64,000 nt of DNA from Erythrobacteraceae bacterium Alg239-R51 (lineage in GTDB: Bacteria; Pseudomonadota; Alphaproteobacteria; Sphingomonadales; Sphingomonadaceae). Positions 45,423 through 58,306 of this stretch are shown piece after piece. Within the stretch, counting starts at the first letter, position 1. Each line of letters begins with the position of its first letter. The notes beneath the pieces were generated by a model. The model was not told the origin of the DNA, searched no databases, and saw nothing but the letters and a program-made list of their open reading frames with translations. The stretch spans positions 1,860,001-1,924,000 of the forward strand of contig CAMZOI010000001.1 in assembly GCA_947331495.1 (NCBI GenBank). The letters are read 5' to 3'. A program made the translations under genes and the position numbers.

Positions 45423-45722
45423 CTAGCTGCCCGGCGACAAGTCGTCGTCGTCGTCGTCAACGGCAAGGATGATGCCCGTAATCACGGCGGCAGCAGCCAG
45501 GACAGCGATGATGAGACCCGAGCGATCCGAGTCACCACCGAGGTGGCTCTTCTTGTTGGCAACAGCCGACGAACGGGTCACGTCACCGGTAACAGCGGAA
45601 AACTGACCCGGCTGTACGGAAACGGCCGAAGCTTCGGCTGCGCGAGTTCCGGCGGTTGCGACCGTCGAGGAAGCAACCAGGGCAACGGCGCCGAGTCCAG
45701 CAAAAAAGCGACTGGTCTTCAT
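45423..45722 (-). CDS. small exported/membrane protein with acidic tail
   Basis: The 99-residue product has a signal peptide (residues 1-24, ending VATAG). A polar linker follows, then a hydrophobic span (residues 69-87, GLIIAVLAAAAVITGIILA), and the tail ends in DDDDDD and LSPGS. The strong ribosome-binding site AGGAGAAAAACTG precedes the ATG and TTATAAG lies close upstream, which suggests high expression. It lies between the priming sugar transferase and the export genes. No family is recognised, but I have the impression that small proteins of this design occur in sphingomonad exopolysaccharide loci. Confidence 0.75.
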   Translation of the reverse strand: MKTSRFFAGLGAVALVASSTVATAGTRAAEASAVSVQPGQFSAVTGDVTRSSAVANKKSHLGGDSDRSGLIIAVLAAAAVITGIILAVDDDDDDLSPGS

Positions 45723-45890
45723 CAGTTTTTCTCCTAAAAATTCTTATAATCTTCTTGATTCGATGATTGAACTAGCAGCGATATTCCATTGACGCAACAT
45801 CCCAGACCGTCCGGTACGTCGTAGTTTTGCAACACTTGACCGGACGAACCTGTTCCCGTCGACCGCCTTTTTTTGGAAGCTGGCACGCTA

Positions 45891-47258
45891 TTAATAGGCA
45901 TTGGGATGCACGACCACTCGAACCGTCGCAAAAATTATCTTCAAATCGCCCCAAAGCGACCAATCTCGAATATATTCGAGATCTGCGCTCAGGCGATCGA
46001 CGAGGTGATCTTCGGTTTCGGTCGCACCCCTATGCCCCCTTATCTGCGCGAGCCCGGTCAGTCCGGGCTTCAGCGAATGGCGTTGCCAATACTTGCTGTC
46101 GACTTCCCAAAATAGTTTCTCGCCAGCTTGCGATCCGAGCGCATGCGGACGCGGACCGACAAGGCTCATTTCCGAGCGCAGAACGTTGATGAGCTGTGGC
46201 AATTCGTCAATCGAAGTCTTGCGAATGAACTTGCCCATCCGCGTAACCCTGTCGTCGCTGCGCGAAGTCGACCGGAAACCTTCCTGATCACCTTTGTCGA
46301 CCTTCATCGACCGGAACTTGAGCATGTTGAAGAGGCAATTGCTTTGCCCCATGCGCTGCTGGACGAAGAATATCGGCCCGCCGTCCTCAAGCTTGATGAG
46401 CAATGCCGTTATCAGCATGATCGGGCTCAAGACTATCAGTGCCGGCACCGTGATCGCCAGATCGACAATGCGCTTGAATAGGCGCGCATGCAGAGCCAAA
46501 GGTCCGGTCGAAACCACAAGCAGGGCATGGCGCCCTTCCCGTTCCAGTGCGACTGCGCCAAGTTCGCGGATGGCCGTGGACATGACCTGTCCGCGCACAC
46601 CGGCGGCGCGCATGACGTCCGCCCATTCGGCCCGGCGATCGGGCTGGCAGCTTACCACGACCCGGTCCATTCCGCGCATGACGCGGCCGATCCGGTCGAG
46701 ATTGTTCGGGTTGGTGCTTGCGTCGGCGACATCGAAGGTTTCGATATCGACGATCTGCGCGCCCGGAATATCTATTGGCGGACCACCCGCCCTGACCAGC
46801 AGAACAGAACTCATGCTGTCCCCGTAGCTGCGGCGAAGCAGTCTATGTAGAACTCCTCGAAAAGCAGACATCGAAATCAGCGAGAATAGTAGCGCAAGCG
46901 ACAGCATCACGCGTGAAAACTCCGTGGCGGCTTTCGCATAAAAAATCATCACGGTGCACAGCATCGCCGAAATCACCAATGCGAACCCGACCCGCCCTAT
47001 TGCGTAGCGGACATCGTCGAGTGCCTGTATGGAATAACACCGCTGATACGTCGCAATAACCAGGAAAATCGGGAGAAAGGCCCACGCCATCGACATTGCG
47101 AAAGGCAGCGGCCAGAGGTTTCGATAGATGCCGCCTGCCAAGAAGAAGCTTCCGAGAACCAGAGCTGCATCGCAAAGGAGCATGACCATATAGATCTGCA
47201 CCCGTCGCTGCTCCATATCAGGACGTGCAACAACGTTTTCTACGTGATCGAGATACAT
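45891..47258 (-). CDS. undecaprenyl-phosphate sugar phosphotransferase (GumD/WbaP type)
   Basis: The 455-residue enzyme starts the polymer by moving a sugar phosphate to undecaprenyl phosphate. It has an N-terminal part with four hydrophobic segments, a middle Rossmann-like part, and the C-terminal sugar transferase domain with KRIVDLAITVPALIVL, LKFRSMKVD, IDELPQLINVLRSEMSLVGPRP and KPGLTGLAQI. ATG 47258 has a GGAG eight bases before it and is preferred over an upstream GTG. It heads the exopolysaccharide locus on the minus strand and is divergent from icd. Confidence 0.92.
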   Translation of the reverse strand: MYLDHVENVVARPDMEQRRVQIYMVMLLCDAALVLGSFFLAGGIYRNLWPLPFAMSMAWAFLPIFLVIATYQRCYSIQALDDVRYAIGRVGFALVISAMLCTVMIFYAKAATEFSRVMLSLALLFSLISMSAFRGVLHRLLRRSYGDSMSSVLLVRAGGPPIDIPGAQIVDIETFDVADASTNPNNLDRIGRVMRGMDRVVVSCQPDRRAEWADVMRAAGVRGQVMSTAIRELGAVALEREGRHALLVVSTGPLALHARLFKRIVDLAITVPALIVLSPIMLITALLIKLEDGGPIFFVQQRMGQSNCLFNMLKFRSMKVDKGDQEGFRSTSRSDDRVTRMGKFIRKTSIDELPQLINVLRSEMSLVGPRPHALGSQAGEKLFWEVDSKYWQRHSLKPGLTGLAQIRGHRGATETEDHLVDRLSADLEYIRDWSLWGDLKIIFATVRVVVHPNAY

Positions 47259-47486
47259 GAACGAGGCTCCGTTCACAGGTTCAGCGCTTCAGAATAAAGC
47301 AAGAAAGTTTGCGACGATATACTGCGCGACACGCAGCTGAAATGCTTTTTACCGATTTATTCCTGAATGTTAATGGCAAATCGGACGAGTAGACATTCTG
47401 GCTGAACGGAGGATGACCGCCTCCCTTGCCGAAACACGCTCGTCTGCTAATGCGCGCGCAGCACTTTTCGAAACGACAGGAAACCG

Positions 47487-48707
47487 ATGACCAAGATCAA
47501 GGTTGCGAACCCGATCGTCGAACTCGACGGCGACGAAATGACGAAAATCATCTGGCAGTGGATCCGCGAACGACTGATCCTGCCCTATCTCGACGTCGAT
47601 CTGAAATATTACGACCTCTCGATTGAAAAGCGTGACGAGACTGAAGACCAGATTACGGTCGATGCCGCCAACGCGATCAAGAAATACGGCGTCGGGGTAA
47701 AGTGCGCTACGATCACTCCAGATGAACAGCGAGTCGACGAATTCGACCTAAAGAAGATGTGGGTCAGCCCGAACGGGACGATTCGGAACATTCTTGGCGG
47801 TGTGGTCTTTCGCGAGCCGATCGTGATCGACAATGTCCCGCGACTAGTGCCGGGCTGGACCGATCCGATCGTTGTCGGTCGCCATGCCTTTGGTGATCAG
47901 TACCGCGCAAAAGATACCCTCATTCCCGGCCCCGGTAAGTTGCGCCTCGTTTTCGAAGGCGAGAACGGCGAGAACATCGATCTGGACGTGTATGAATTCC
48001 AGAGTTCGGGCGTGGCGATGGCCATGTACAATCTGGACGATTCGATCCGTGACTTCGCCAGAGCGTGCATGAATTACGGGCTCGACCGTGGCTGGCCGGT
48101 CTACCTGTCGACCAAGAACACCATCCTGAAAAAATACGATGGGCGGTTCAAGGATCTGTTCGCCGAAATCTTCGACAACGAGTTCAAGGACAAATTCGCC
48201 GAAGCCGACATCACTTACGAACATCGCTTGATCGACGATATGGTCGCATCCGCCCTCAAGTGGAACGGCAAGTTCGTCTGGGCCTGCAAGAATTATGATG
48301 GCGACGTGCAGTCGGATACCGTCGCACAGGGCTTTGGTTCGCTCGGCCTGATGACTTCGGTGCTCATGACACCGGATGGCAAAACCGTCGAAGCCGAAGC
48401 GGCCCATGGCACGGTTACGCGCCATTATCGCCAGCATCAGGACGGCAAGGCGACGAGCACAAACCCGATAGCGAGCATCTTCGCCTGGACTCGGGGACTG
48501 ATGTATCGCGGCAAATTCGACAACACACCCGATGTCGTGCGGTTCGCCGAGACGCTCGAGAACGTGTGTATCAAGACTGTCGAGAGCGGCAAGATGACCA
48601 AGGATCTCGCCTTGCTGATCGGACCCGGGCAAAGCTGGATGACCACCGAGCAGTTCTTCGAGGCGATCGTTTCGAACCTTGAGCAGGAAATGGCCAACTG
48701 GTCATAG
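47487..48707 (+). CDS. icd: NADP-dependent isocitrate dehydrogenase
   Basis: Icd converts isocitrate to 2-oxoglutarate in the citric acid cycle. The 406-residue enzyme has [19 protein letters not shown], the substrate site [12 protein letters not shown], the catalytic Lys/Tyr region, and [16 protein letters not shown]. It is the eukaryote-like homodimeric NADP type typical of alphaproteobacteria. ATG 47487 has an AGGAAACCG upstream. A hairpin terminator follows the gene. Confidence 0.96.
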   Translation: MTKIKVANPIVELDGDEMTKIIWQWIRERLILPYLDVDLKYYDLSIEKRDETEDQITVDAANAIKKYGVGVKCATITPDEQRVDEFDLKKMWVSPNGTIRNILGGVVFREPIVIDNVPRLVPGWTDPIVVGRHAFGDQYRAKDTLIPGPGKLRLVFEGENGENIDLDVYEFQSSGVAMAMYNLDDSIRDFARACMNYGLDRGWPVYLSTKNTILKKYDGRFKDLFAEIFDNEFKDKFAEADITYEHRLIDDMVASALKWNGKFVWACKNYDGDVQSDTVAQGFGSLGLMTSVLMTPDGKTVEAEAAHGTVTRHYRQHQDGKATSTNPIASIFAWTRGLMYRGKFDNTPDVVRFAETLENVCIKTVESGKMTKDLALLIGPGQSWMTTEQFFEAIVSNLEQEMANWS

Positions 48708-48748
48708 GAACTTGTGGGCTGCTTGGTCGCATGCCTCATCTTTCCCGA

Positions 48749-48780
48749 GACCGGGCCGGTACTCCGGACCCGGTCTTTTC
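48749..48780 (+). terminator. rho-independent terminator after icd
   Basis: GACCGGG (48749-48755) and CCCGGTC (48769-48775) pair, with an inner CCGG/CCGG pairing, followed by TTTTC TTTT on the plus strand, 42 bp after the icd stop. Confidence 0.75.
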
Positions 48781-48811
48781 TTTTATGGCGACCTGAACGA
48801 ACGAGAGAATA

Positions 48812-50467
48812 ATGGCCAAATCCGCCAAGAAAACCCGACCCTCCAAGCGCAAGACTAGCGAGAAGTTCGGCCAGCGGAGGCTCGAAATCCGCAATGCCAT
48901 GATCAAGGACATACCGGGAATAGCGAATTTGGTGCGCAGGGTGTACGAGGACATGCCGGCATATACCCACGGCGAAATCCGTGGGCAGATCAATAACTTC
49001 AAAGACGGTTGTTTCGTCGCTCTGCTGGACGAACAGATCGTCGGCTACTGCGCGACGATGCAAGTCGCAGTGGCGCTAGCGTTCCAGGATCACGACTGGG
49101 ACGAGATCACCGGCAACGGGTTCGGCAGTCGCCACGATCCAACAGGCGACTGGCTTTACGGCTACGAGATGTGCGTCGATCCGAAAGTCCGGGGCGTCAG
49201 GATCGGTCGACGTCTGTATGAAGAACGGCGCGCGCTAGCCGAGGAACGCGACCTTACCGGTATCGTCTTCGCCGGACGTATGCCCAATTACCGCCGCAGC
49301 CGCCGCAAGGTCGACGGTCCGCAAGACTATCTGGACCAGGTGATGGCCGGGAAGCTGCACGATCCGGTGCTACGCTTCCAGCTCGCCAACGGCTTCGAGC
49401 CCGATCGGGTGATGGAAGGCTATCTCCCCGAAGACAAAGCGTCTGCATCCAACGCCGTTCTGATGGTCTGGCGCAATCCCTATGTCGAGCGCGATCAGCC
49501 AGTGAAGATGCGCCTGCCTCGTGGCGTCGAGGCCGTTCGCGTCGCCACCTGTCAATTGCAAGCGCGGGCGGTTGCCGATTACGACGAATTCATGCGGGCG
49601 ATCCGTTACTTCGTAGATGTCGCGAGCGATTACGAAGCGGACTTCATTGTCTTTCCCGAGCTGTTCACCCTGATGCTACTGAGCTTCGAGGAAAAGCAGC
49701 TATCGCCGGTCGAGGCGATTGAGCGATTGTCCGAATATACTCCGCGGCTGCGCAGTGACATTTCGGAAATGGCAATGCGTTACAATATCAACATCATCGC
49801 TGGTTCGCATCCCACACGCATGGATGACGGTGACATCCACAATGTCGCGTATGTCTGTCTGCGCGACGGATCGGTGCACGCGCAGGAGAAGATACACCCC
49901 ACACCGAACGAGCGATATTGGTGGAACATCAAGGGTGGCGACAAGGTCGAGGTTATCCAGACGGACTGCGGCCCGATCGGGGTGCAAATTTGTTACGACA
50001 GCGAATTTCCCGAACTGTCGCGTCGCCTTGCTGACGAAGGCGCTCGAATAATTTTCGTACCCTTCTGTACCGACAGTCGCCAGGGTTACTTGCGCGTGCG
50101 CTATTGCGGGCAAGCTCGCGCGATCGAAAATCAGTGCTTCGTCGTCTTGAGCGGAAATGTCGGAAATTTGCCCAATGTGGGCAATATGGACATCCAGTAC
50201 GCGCAAAGCTGTATTTTGACACCATGCGACTTTCCGTTCGCCCGCGACGGAATTGCAGCAGAGGCAACCGAGAATGTCGAGACGCTGACAATCAGCGATA
50301 TCAACCTGGCCGATCTTAGCTGGGCTCGGGCAGAAGGGACCGTCCGGAACCTGGCGGACCGGCGGTTCGATCTCTATCGCATCGAATGGGACGAAACGGG
50401 TAAACATCCCGGCAAGACGCGTCCGCGCCGCGAACCGCTCGGCCCCAGTGGGCCGGGCGGCGGCTAG
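48812..50467 (+). CDS. GNAT acetyltransferase - carbon-nitrogen hydrolase fusion
   Basis: The 551-residue protein joins two enzymes. Residues about 25-230 are a GNAT acetyltransferase (LYGYEMCVDPKVRGVRIGRRL, the acetyl-CoA loop). Residues about 245-520 are a nitrilase-family domain with all three catalytic residues: Glu in VFPELFTL, Lys in AQEKIHPTPNE and Cys in GVQICYDSEFPE. A Lys-rich N-terminus and a Pro/Gly tail flank them. This fusion is known in several bacteria, but its substrate is not established; omega-amidase-like activity on an acylated amine is a guess. Confidence 0.88.
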   Translation: MAKSAKKTRPSKRKTSEKFGQRRLEIRNAMIKDIPGIANLVRRVYEDMPAYTHGEIRGQINNFKDGCFVALLDEQIVGYCATMQVAVALAFQDHDWDEITGNGFGSRHDPTGDWLYGYEMCVDPKVRGVRIGRRLYEERRALAEERDLTGIVFAGRMPNYRRSRRKVDGPQDYLDQVMAGKLHDPVLRFQLANGFEPDRVMEGYLPEDKASASNAVLMVWRNPYVERDQPVKMRLPRGVEAVRVATCQLQARAVADYDEFMRAIRYFVDVASDYEADFIVFPELFTLMLLSFEEKQLSPVEAIERLSEYTPRLRSDISEMAMRYNINIIAGSHPTRMDDGDIHNVAYVCLRDGSVHAQEKIHPTPNERYWWNIKGGDKVEVIQTDCGPIGVQICYDSEFPELSRRLADEGARIIFVPFCTDSRQGYLRVRYCGQARAIENQCFVVLSGNVGNLPNVGNMDIQYAQSCILTPCDFPFARDGIAAEATENVETLTISDINLADLSWARAEGTVRNLADRRFDLYRIEWDETGKHPGKTRPRREPLGPSGPGGG

Positions 50468-50748
50468 GCTGGCTCGTGCAATTGGTGCAGTCAGATTGAA
50501 CCGGGCATGACGTGTAGGCACGCGTTCAGGCGGCAGTCTGTTCGACCAGACTTTGCAACGGACAACGGTCTACAAGGCAACGGCTGAAGCTCTGGCGGCC
50601 CACGCGATGAATTGGGCCGAATGATAGGGCACTCCGCCTATTACACGCGCGTTCAGACTGGCGCAGGTAGGCTGTTCCAAAGTCACAACTGTAGCTGCCG
50701 CTTTTCGCGAGGGATCCGCGGTAAGGCGCATCGAAGGGGTCTGAAAAA

Positions 50749-53319
50749 ATGTTTAATCCGTCGTTCTCGAGTTCTGACGCGCGCAATTCCATTGGGGATC
50801 TCGGTCTTTCGGTCCGTCCCCTACTTGCCACGACTTCCATCGACCCGGCACGGTTCGACTTTGGCCATGCGCAAGGTTGCGCCTGCGCCGGATGTTGTGC
50901 GGGTGATACGAAGGTTCTCACCCGGCAAGGCACTGGCGACGTGGCGAACGATAGCGACGTTCCAGGTGATATAACCACCGGTGCGACCATCGCAGTCGAG
51001 GGAAGCCTTACCGATCAGCTGGAAACTGTCGGCGACACCGATTGGTTCAGGATAACCCTCCAACCGGGGGACTCGATCGATATCTCCCTGTCCGGCTCCG
51101 GCACCTCCCCCGTCAGCGATACGTTTCTTCGTCTTTACGACGGCAACGGCAATCTCATCGCTTCGAATGATGACGGGGGACAGGGTCGAAATTCGTTGTT
51201 GAAGTTCACATCGGAAACCGGTGGCTCGTTCTACATCGAAGTGGATTCCTATGCGAACAACAAGCTGGGCGAGTATTCGCTTCAAGTTACCGAAAGCGTG
51301 CCGCTCGAGGTCTTTACGCTTGATCAAATCGCCGACCAGCTGACCGATGGGTACTGGGGCGGTTCGTCTCGCGCGTTCAATCTCGGCACTGACGGACAAC
51401 TGACTTACGATGTCAGTTCGCTCCCGTCCACGGCGCGATATCTGGCACAACAGGCGCTGCAATTGTGGGGCGATATTACCGGTATCGAATTCGTTTCGGT
51501 GGGTAACGGAGCCGAAATTACCTTCCAGGACACCGAATCCGGGGCCTACGCCTATTCGAGTTATTCGGGTGCACGACTCATCTCCTCAGTCGTGAATATC
51601 GGTACTGACTGGCTGGCCTCGTACGGCACCAGCCTCAACGGCTATGCCTTTCAAACGTATATCCACGAAATAGGACACGCGCTTGGGCTTGGACATGCCG
51701 GGAATTACAACGGCAGCGCGAGCTATGCGAACGATGCGCTTTATGCGAACGACAGTTGGGCAACCACCGTCATGTCCTATTTCAGCCAGTCCGAAAACAG
51801 CTACTTTAGCGAACTTGGATATTCCCAGGCGTTCGTCACCACTCCGATGGGCGCCGATATCGTTGCGATCGGAAACCTCTACGGTCTTTCGGAGACAACA
51901 CGGCTCGGCGATACGACATACGGTTTCGGCAGCAATGCAGGACGGGCGGTTTTCGATGCAGGAATCCATACTGGCTCTGCCTATACGATATTCGACAATG
52001 GCGGCACGGATACGCTTAATTACAGCGGCTACTCCGACGATCAGCTCATCGATCTCCGGCAGGAATTTTTCTCGAATATCGGCTCGGACGTCGGCAATGT
52101 AACGATTGCGCGCGGAACGAACATTGAGAATGCCATTGGCGGATCGGGCGAAGACTTAATCTTCGGCAACGGCCTCGCCAACATTATCACCGCCAACGCA
52201 GGCGCCGACCGCGTTTTCGCCCTGGGCGGCAATGATACGATCCACGGCGGAGCAGGCGCGGACCTGATCTTCGGCGGTGACGGTGCCGACGAGGTTCACG
52301 GCGGGACCGAAAACGATGCGATCTATGGCGGTGCAGGCGCTGACGAACTGCATGGCGGCGCGAACGACGACTACATCGACGGGGAAGCAGACAACGATCT
52401 CATCTACGGCGATGGCGGTGCAGACCTCTTGCGCGGCGGCTTCGGCAACGACGAACTGCACGGAGGTCTGGGTGCCGACCACCTTGAAGGCGGCAACAAT
52501 GATGACATGATCTATGGCGGCGCCGACAACGATCGACTTTTCGGGGGAACCGGTAACGACAATCTCTACGGTGAAGGCGGGCAGGATTCACTGTTTGCCG
52601 GTCCGGGCGCGGATTTCCTCAGCGGCGGAGCCGAAGCCGACCTGATGTACGGCCTGTCCGGAAACGATACCGCTATTGGTGGCGATGGCGCAGACTACAT
52701 TCACGGCGGGACTGAAAACGACCACGTCTCCGGCGAAGAAGGAAACGACCAGTTGTTCGGCGGGGCGGGAGCCGACATCCTCGACGGCGGCGGAGGCGCC
52801 GATTCCATTTATGGCGATGGCGGTGACGATACGCTGATTGGCGGGGCCGGAAACGATCGCATGGTCGGCGGGGCCGAAAATGATACCATCTACGGCCAAT
52901 TGGGCGCCGATATCATCAATGGCGGGCCTGGTGACGATGTCTTTGTATTTAATACCGCACTTGGTGCTGGACAGGTCGACCAGATCTATGACTTCGGAAA
53001 TGGCGATGACACGATCTACCTCGATAATTCAATCTTCACATCGCTGACGTCGACCGGGACTCTGGCTGCATCGGCATTCACGACCGGCAAGGCCGCGAAG
53101 GATGCCGATGACCGCATCATCTACAACAAGGCCACCGGCGAATTGTGGTACGATGCCGATGGGACCGGCGCACAGGAAGCTCAACTCTTCGCAAAGCTGG
53201 CGGCGAACGACACATTGTTTGCTTCCGATTTCGAAATTGTCAGTTCCAGCGCCGCGACCGGGTTCGCCGGACCGATGCAGGAACCCCTGATTTCCTCCGA
53301 TATCCTCATGCTAGGATAA
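50749..53319 (+). CDS. RTX metalloprotease, M10 serralysin-like, with PPC domain
   Basis: The 856-residue protein has no signal peptide, as expected for type I secretion. Residues about 70-185 form a pre-peptidase C-terminal-like domain (GDTDWFRITLQPGDSIDI). The zinc motif HEIGHALGLGH starts at residue 306, and the Met turn is TVMSYFSQ. Residues about 463-725 contain some 25 glycine-rich nonapeptides (GGAGADELHGG type) that bind calcium. The C-terminal region ends in an aliphatic stretch usual for RTX secretion. An unusual Cys cluster CACAGCC lies at residues 44-50. No type I secretion genes are in the window. Confidence 0.9.
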   Translation: MFNPSFSSSDARNSIGDLGLSVRPLLATTSIDPARFDFGHAQGCACAGCCAGDTKVLTRQGTGDVANDSDVPGDITTGATIAVEGSLTDQLETVGDTDWFRITLQPGDSIDISLSGSGTSPVSDTFLRLYDGNGNLIASNDDGGQGRNSLLKFTSETGGSFYIEVDSYANNKLGEYSLQVTESVPLEVFTLDQIADQLTDGYWGGSSRAFNLGTDGQLTYDVSSLPSTARYLAQQALQLWGDITGIEFVSVGNGAEITFQDTESGAYAYSSYSGARLISSVVNIGTDWLASYGTSLNGYAFQTYIHEIGHALGLGHAGNYNGSASYANDALYANDSWATTVMSYFSQSENSYFSELGYSQAFVTTPMGADIVAIGNLYGLSETTRLGDTTYGFGSNAGRAVFDAGIHTGSAYTIFDNGGTDTLNYSGYSDDQLIDLRQEFFSNIGSDVGNVTIARGTNIENAIGGSGEDLIFGNGLANIITANAGADRVFALGGNDTIHGGAGADLIFGGDGADEVHGGTENDAIYGGAGADELHGGANDDYIDGEADNDLIYGDGGADLLRGGFGNDELHGGLGADHLEGGNNDDMIYGGADNDRLFGGTGNDNLYGEGGQDSLFAGPGADFLSGGAEADLMYGLSGNDTAIGGDGADYIHGGTENDHVSGEEGNDQLFGGAGADILDGGGGADSIYGDGGDDTLIGGAGNDRMVGGAENDTIYGQLGADIINGGPGDDVFVFNTALGAGQVDQIYDFGNGDDTIYLDNSIFTSLTSTGTLAASAFTTGKAAKDADDRIIYNKATGELWYDADGTGAQEAQLFAKLAANDTLFASDFEIVSSSAATGFAGPMQEPLISSDILMLG

Positions 53320-53474
53320 GGCCGCGCAATGCTGCCTTCAAAAGGGCCATATCGCCTCCAGCGCGGCCATCATTCAGCGCATCAGGAAGTCAGCGCGGGC
53401 TTTGTGACCTAGCGGAACGGTTTTTCTGCCTGAGCATGTGACAAGAACGGCAAAGCGACCTAACAGCGTCCCTC

Positions 53475-55235
53475 ATGGCCTCTGCCGATTTTGCTTCTCC
53501 CGCAGTTTCCGATGCGCTGGTCATTCTGGGCGCAGCCGGGCTTGTAATTCCGGTCTTCACGCGGTTCCGGATCACTCCAGTGATCGGGTTCATCCTGATC
53601 GGTATTCTGGTCGGACCTTACGGTTTGGGGCGGCTCGTGTTCGAACACCCCTGGCTGAATTACATCACGATATCGGATCCAGAATCGCTCGAACCGTTCG
53701 CGGAATTCGGCATTATCCTTTTGCTGTTTACCATCGGACTGGAGCTCAGCTTCAAACGGCTGTGGATCATGCGGAAGCTTGTCTTCGGTCTCGGCGCGCT
53801 CGAGTTGTTGGTCATAGGATCCTGTCTGGCGACGGTTCTTGCCATGATGGGGCAGTTCTGGACAGGCGCGCTTGCGCTCGGCTTCGCGCTGGCTTTTTCG
53901 TCAACCGCGATCGTGCTTCCGATATCGGGCACCAAAACACCGGTCGGGCGAGCTGCGCTCGCGATGCTGCTGTTCGAAGATATCATGATCGTGCCAATCA
54001 TCTTCGTCCTCGGTGCGATGGGTCCGGCGGCGGATAGCGAAGGCTGGGAAGGTCTGCTCACGACACTATGGCAAGGCGCAGCGGTCATCGCGGTCATGAT
54101 GGTTGCCGGACGGCTCGCCCTGCCTCGTCTGTTCGGACAGGCCGCGCGTACGAAGAGCCCCGAGCTCTTTCTCGCCGCCTCGCTCCTCGTCGTCATTGGT
54201 GCGAGCCTTGCGACGGCCGCGGTCGGCCTGTCTCCGATCGTCGGAGCGTTGATTGCGGGTCTGCTCATTGCCGAAACCGAATATCACGGCGAGGTTGAAA
54301 CGATCATGGAGCCGTTCAAGGGGCTCGCGCTCGGCATCTTCCTGATCACCGTGGGGATGAGCATCGATCTCATGACGATCTGGGACAATCTCGGCGCGAT
54401 TGCGGCCGCGGTGGTCCTGGTTCTGGTGTTCAAGGCTCTCGTCACCGGCGTTCTCCTGCGCCTGATGGGGGCACGACGCAGCACCGCGGCAGAGACCGGC
54501 ATTCTGATGGCGAGCCCTTCCGAAACCAGCCTGATTGTCCTGACCGCTGCCGGCTCGGCTCTGCTCATTCAACCCGGAACGGCCCAGTTCTGGCAGATCG
54601 TTACCGCCATCGGTCTAACGATCACGCCGTTGCTGGCGCGTCTGGGAAGAGTTATCGCCCGCCGGGTCGAGCCCGCCCCGCACCTGCCGGACGATGAAGA
54701 AGGCGAGCAAAAGGTCATTATAATCGGTGCCGGACGGGTTGGTTTGCTCGTCGCTCAGATGCTGCAAGCCCACGACCGACATTATGTTGCGCTCGATGCC
54801 AATCCCGATCTCATCGATCGCGCTCGTCGACGCGGCTTTCGTGCGACCTTTGGTGATGCTGCACGCGGCGACGCAATGGACCGACTTGGCGTCGAGAACG
54901 CGCTCGCGGTCGTTCTTACTATGGACGAGCCCGTCCTCGTCCAACGTCTCGTGGCCAAGTTGCGTAGCGAGTATCCCGACCTGTTGATCGTCTGCCGTGC
55001 CCGCGATGTCGAGCACGCGGGTGAGCTTTATCGCGCTGGCGCCAGCCATGCGGTGCCTGAAACCCTCGAAAGTTCCCTGCAATTGTCCGAGGCGGTGCTC
55101 GTCGACATCGGCGTTGCCATGGGCCCGGTCATCGCCTCCATCCACGAAAAACGGGACGAATTCCGGCAGCAGATCGAGGACGAGGCGGCGCTGGGGTACA
55201 AGCCCAAATTGCGCACCAGCACCGTCGAGGGCTGA
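53475..55235 (+). CDS. CPA2 monovalent cation:proton antiporter with TrkA-N domain (KefB-like)
   Basis: The 586-residue protein has about 12-13 hydrophobic segments of the Na+/H+ exchanger fold (residues about 15-385; PVIGFILIGILVGPYGLG, LFTIGLELSF, SSTAIVLPI). A cytoplasmic TrkA-N domain (about 410-530) follows, with VIIIGAGRVGLLVAQMLQ, a nucleotide-binding motif. Such proteins exchange K+ or Na+ for protons, sometimes gated by nucleotides or glutathione adducts. Which ion is moved cannot be told. The gene stands alone with a normal ATG. Confidence 0.9.
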   Translation: MASADFASPAVSDALVILGAAGLVIPVFTRFRITPVIGFILIGILVGPYGLGRLVFEHPWLNYITISDPESLEPFAEFGIILLLFTIGLELSFKRLWIMRKLVFGLGALELLVIGSCLATVLAMMGQFWTGALALGFALAFSSTAIVLPISGTKTPVGRAALAMLLFEDIMIVPIIFVLGAMGPAADSEGWEGLLTTLWQGAAVIAVMMVAGRLALPRLFGQAARTKSPELFLAASLLVVIGASLATAAVGLSPIVGALIAGLLIAETEYHGEVETIMEPFKGLALGIFLITVGMSIDLMTIWDNLGAIAAAVVLVLVFKALVTGVLLRLMGARRSTAAETGILMASPSETSLIVLTAAGSALLIQPGTAQFWQIVTAIGLTITPLLARLGRVIARRVEPAPHLPDDEEGEQKVIIIGAGRVGLLVAQMLQAHDRHYVALDANPDLIDRARRRGFRATFGDAARGDAMDRLGVENALAVVLTMDEPVLVQRLVAKLRSEYPDLLIVCRARDVEHAGELYRAGASHAVPETLESSLQLSEAVLVDIGVAMGPVIASIHEKRDEFRQQIEDEAALGYKPKLRTSTVEG

Positions 55236-55353
55236 CCATCACTGCTGACTTTCTCCGTCGATCCGGCTGCGAAGAGCGTACCTGTCGAGTCTTCCGATGC
55301 TTTGGTGTGAACTCTCGGCCGTTCAATGCGTTTGGCAGGAAAAGGAGAACGAA

Positions 55354-55526
55354 ATGTCAGACCCTACAAAGCCGAAATCGAACGACGAGAAATTCAAGCC
55401 TCAAAACGTCGCCGATCCGCTGAAAGACCAAGCACCGACCGACGAGGGACGCGGCAAGCCGGGAGATACCGGCGGGAACGATGTCGAACAGGGCAGCAGC
55501 GGCGTTACCAAGAAAACCCCGAGCGC

Positions 55527-55530
<4 letters not shown>
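55354..55530 (+). CDS. small hydrophilic protein, 58 residues
   Basis: The frame starts at ATG 55354 behind AAAAGGAGAACGAA, a very good ribosome-binding site. The product is highly polar and probably disordered ([17 protein letters not shown], then [19 protein letters not shown]). It contains no Cys or Trp and no hydrophobic span. I recognise no family. The stop overlaps the stop of the convergent alaS by three bases. It may be a stress-related small protein; this is only a guess. Confidence 0.7.
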
Positions 55531-58187
<2,657 letters not shown>

Positions 58188-58306
58188 GCCTCGCAGTTAA
58201 GCAATCACATGGAGACCGACAAGCGCGAAAGCTTGCGTGACGGAAACTGATGCGCAGGCAAGCTTTAATCCTTGCCACTCGAGGATGCTTCAGCTCGTTC
58301 GCATAC

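Noticed and set aside
52137..52950. Tandem DNA repeat array inside the RTX gene
   Set aside because: Explained by the coding of glycine-rich calcium-binding nonapeptides.
58188..58306. T-box-like leader before alaS
   Set aside because: No specifier or T-box sequence was seen, and T-boxes are not expected in alphaproteobacteria.
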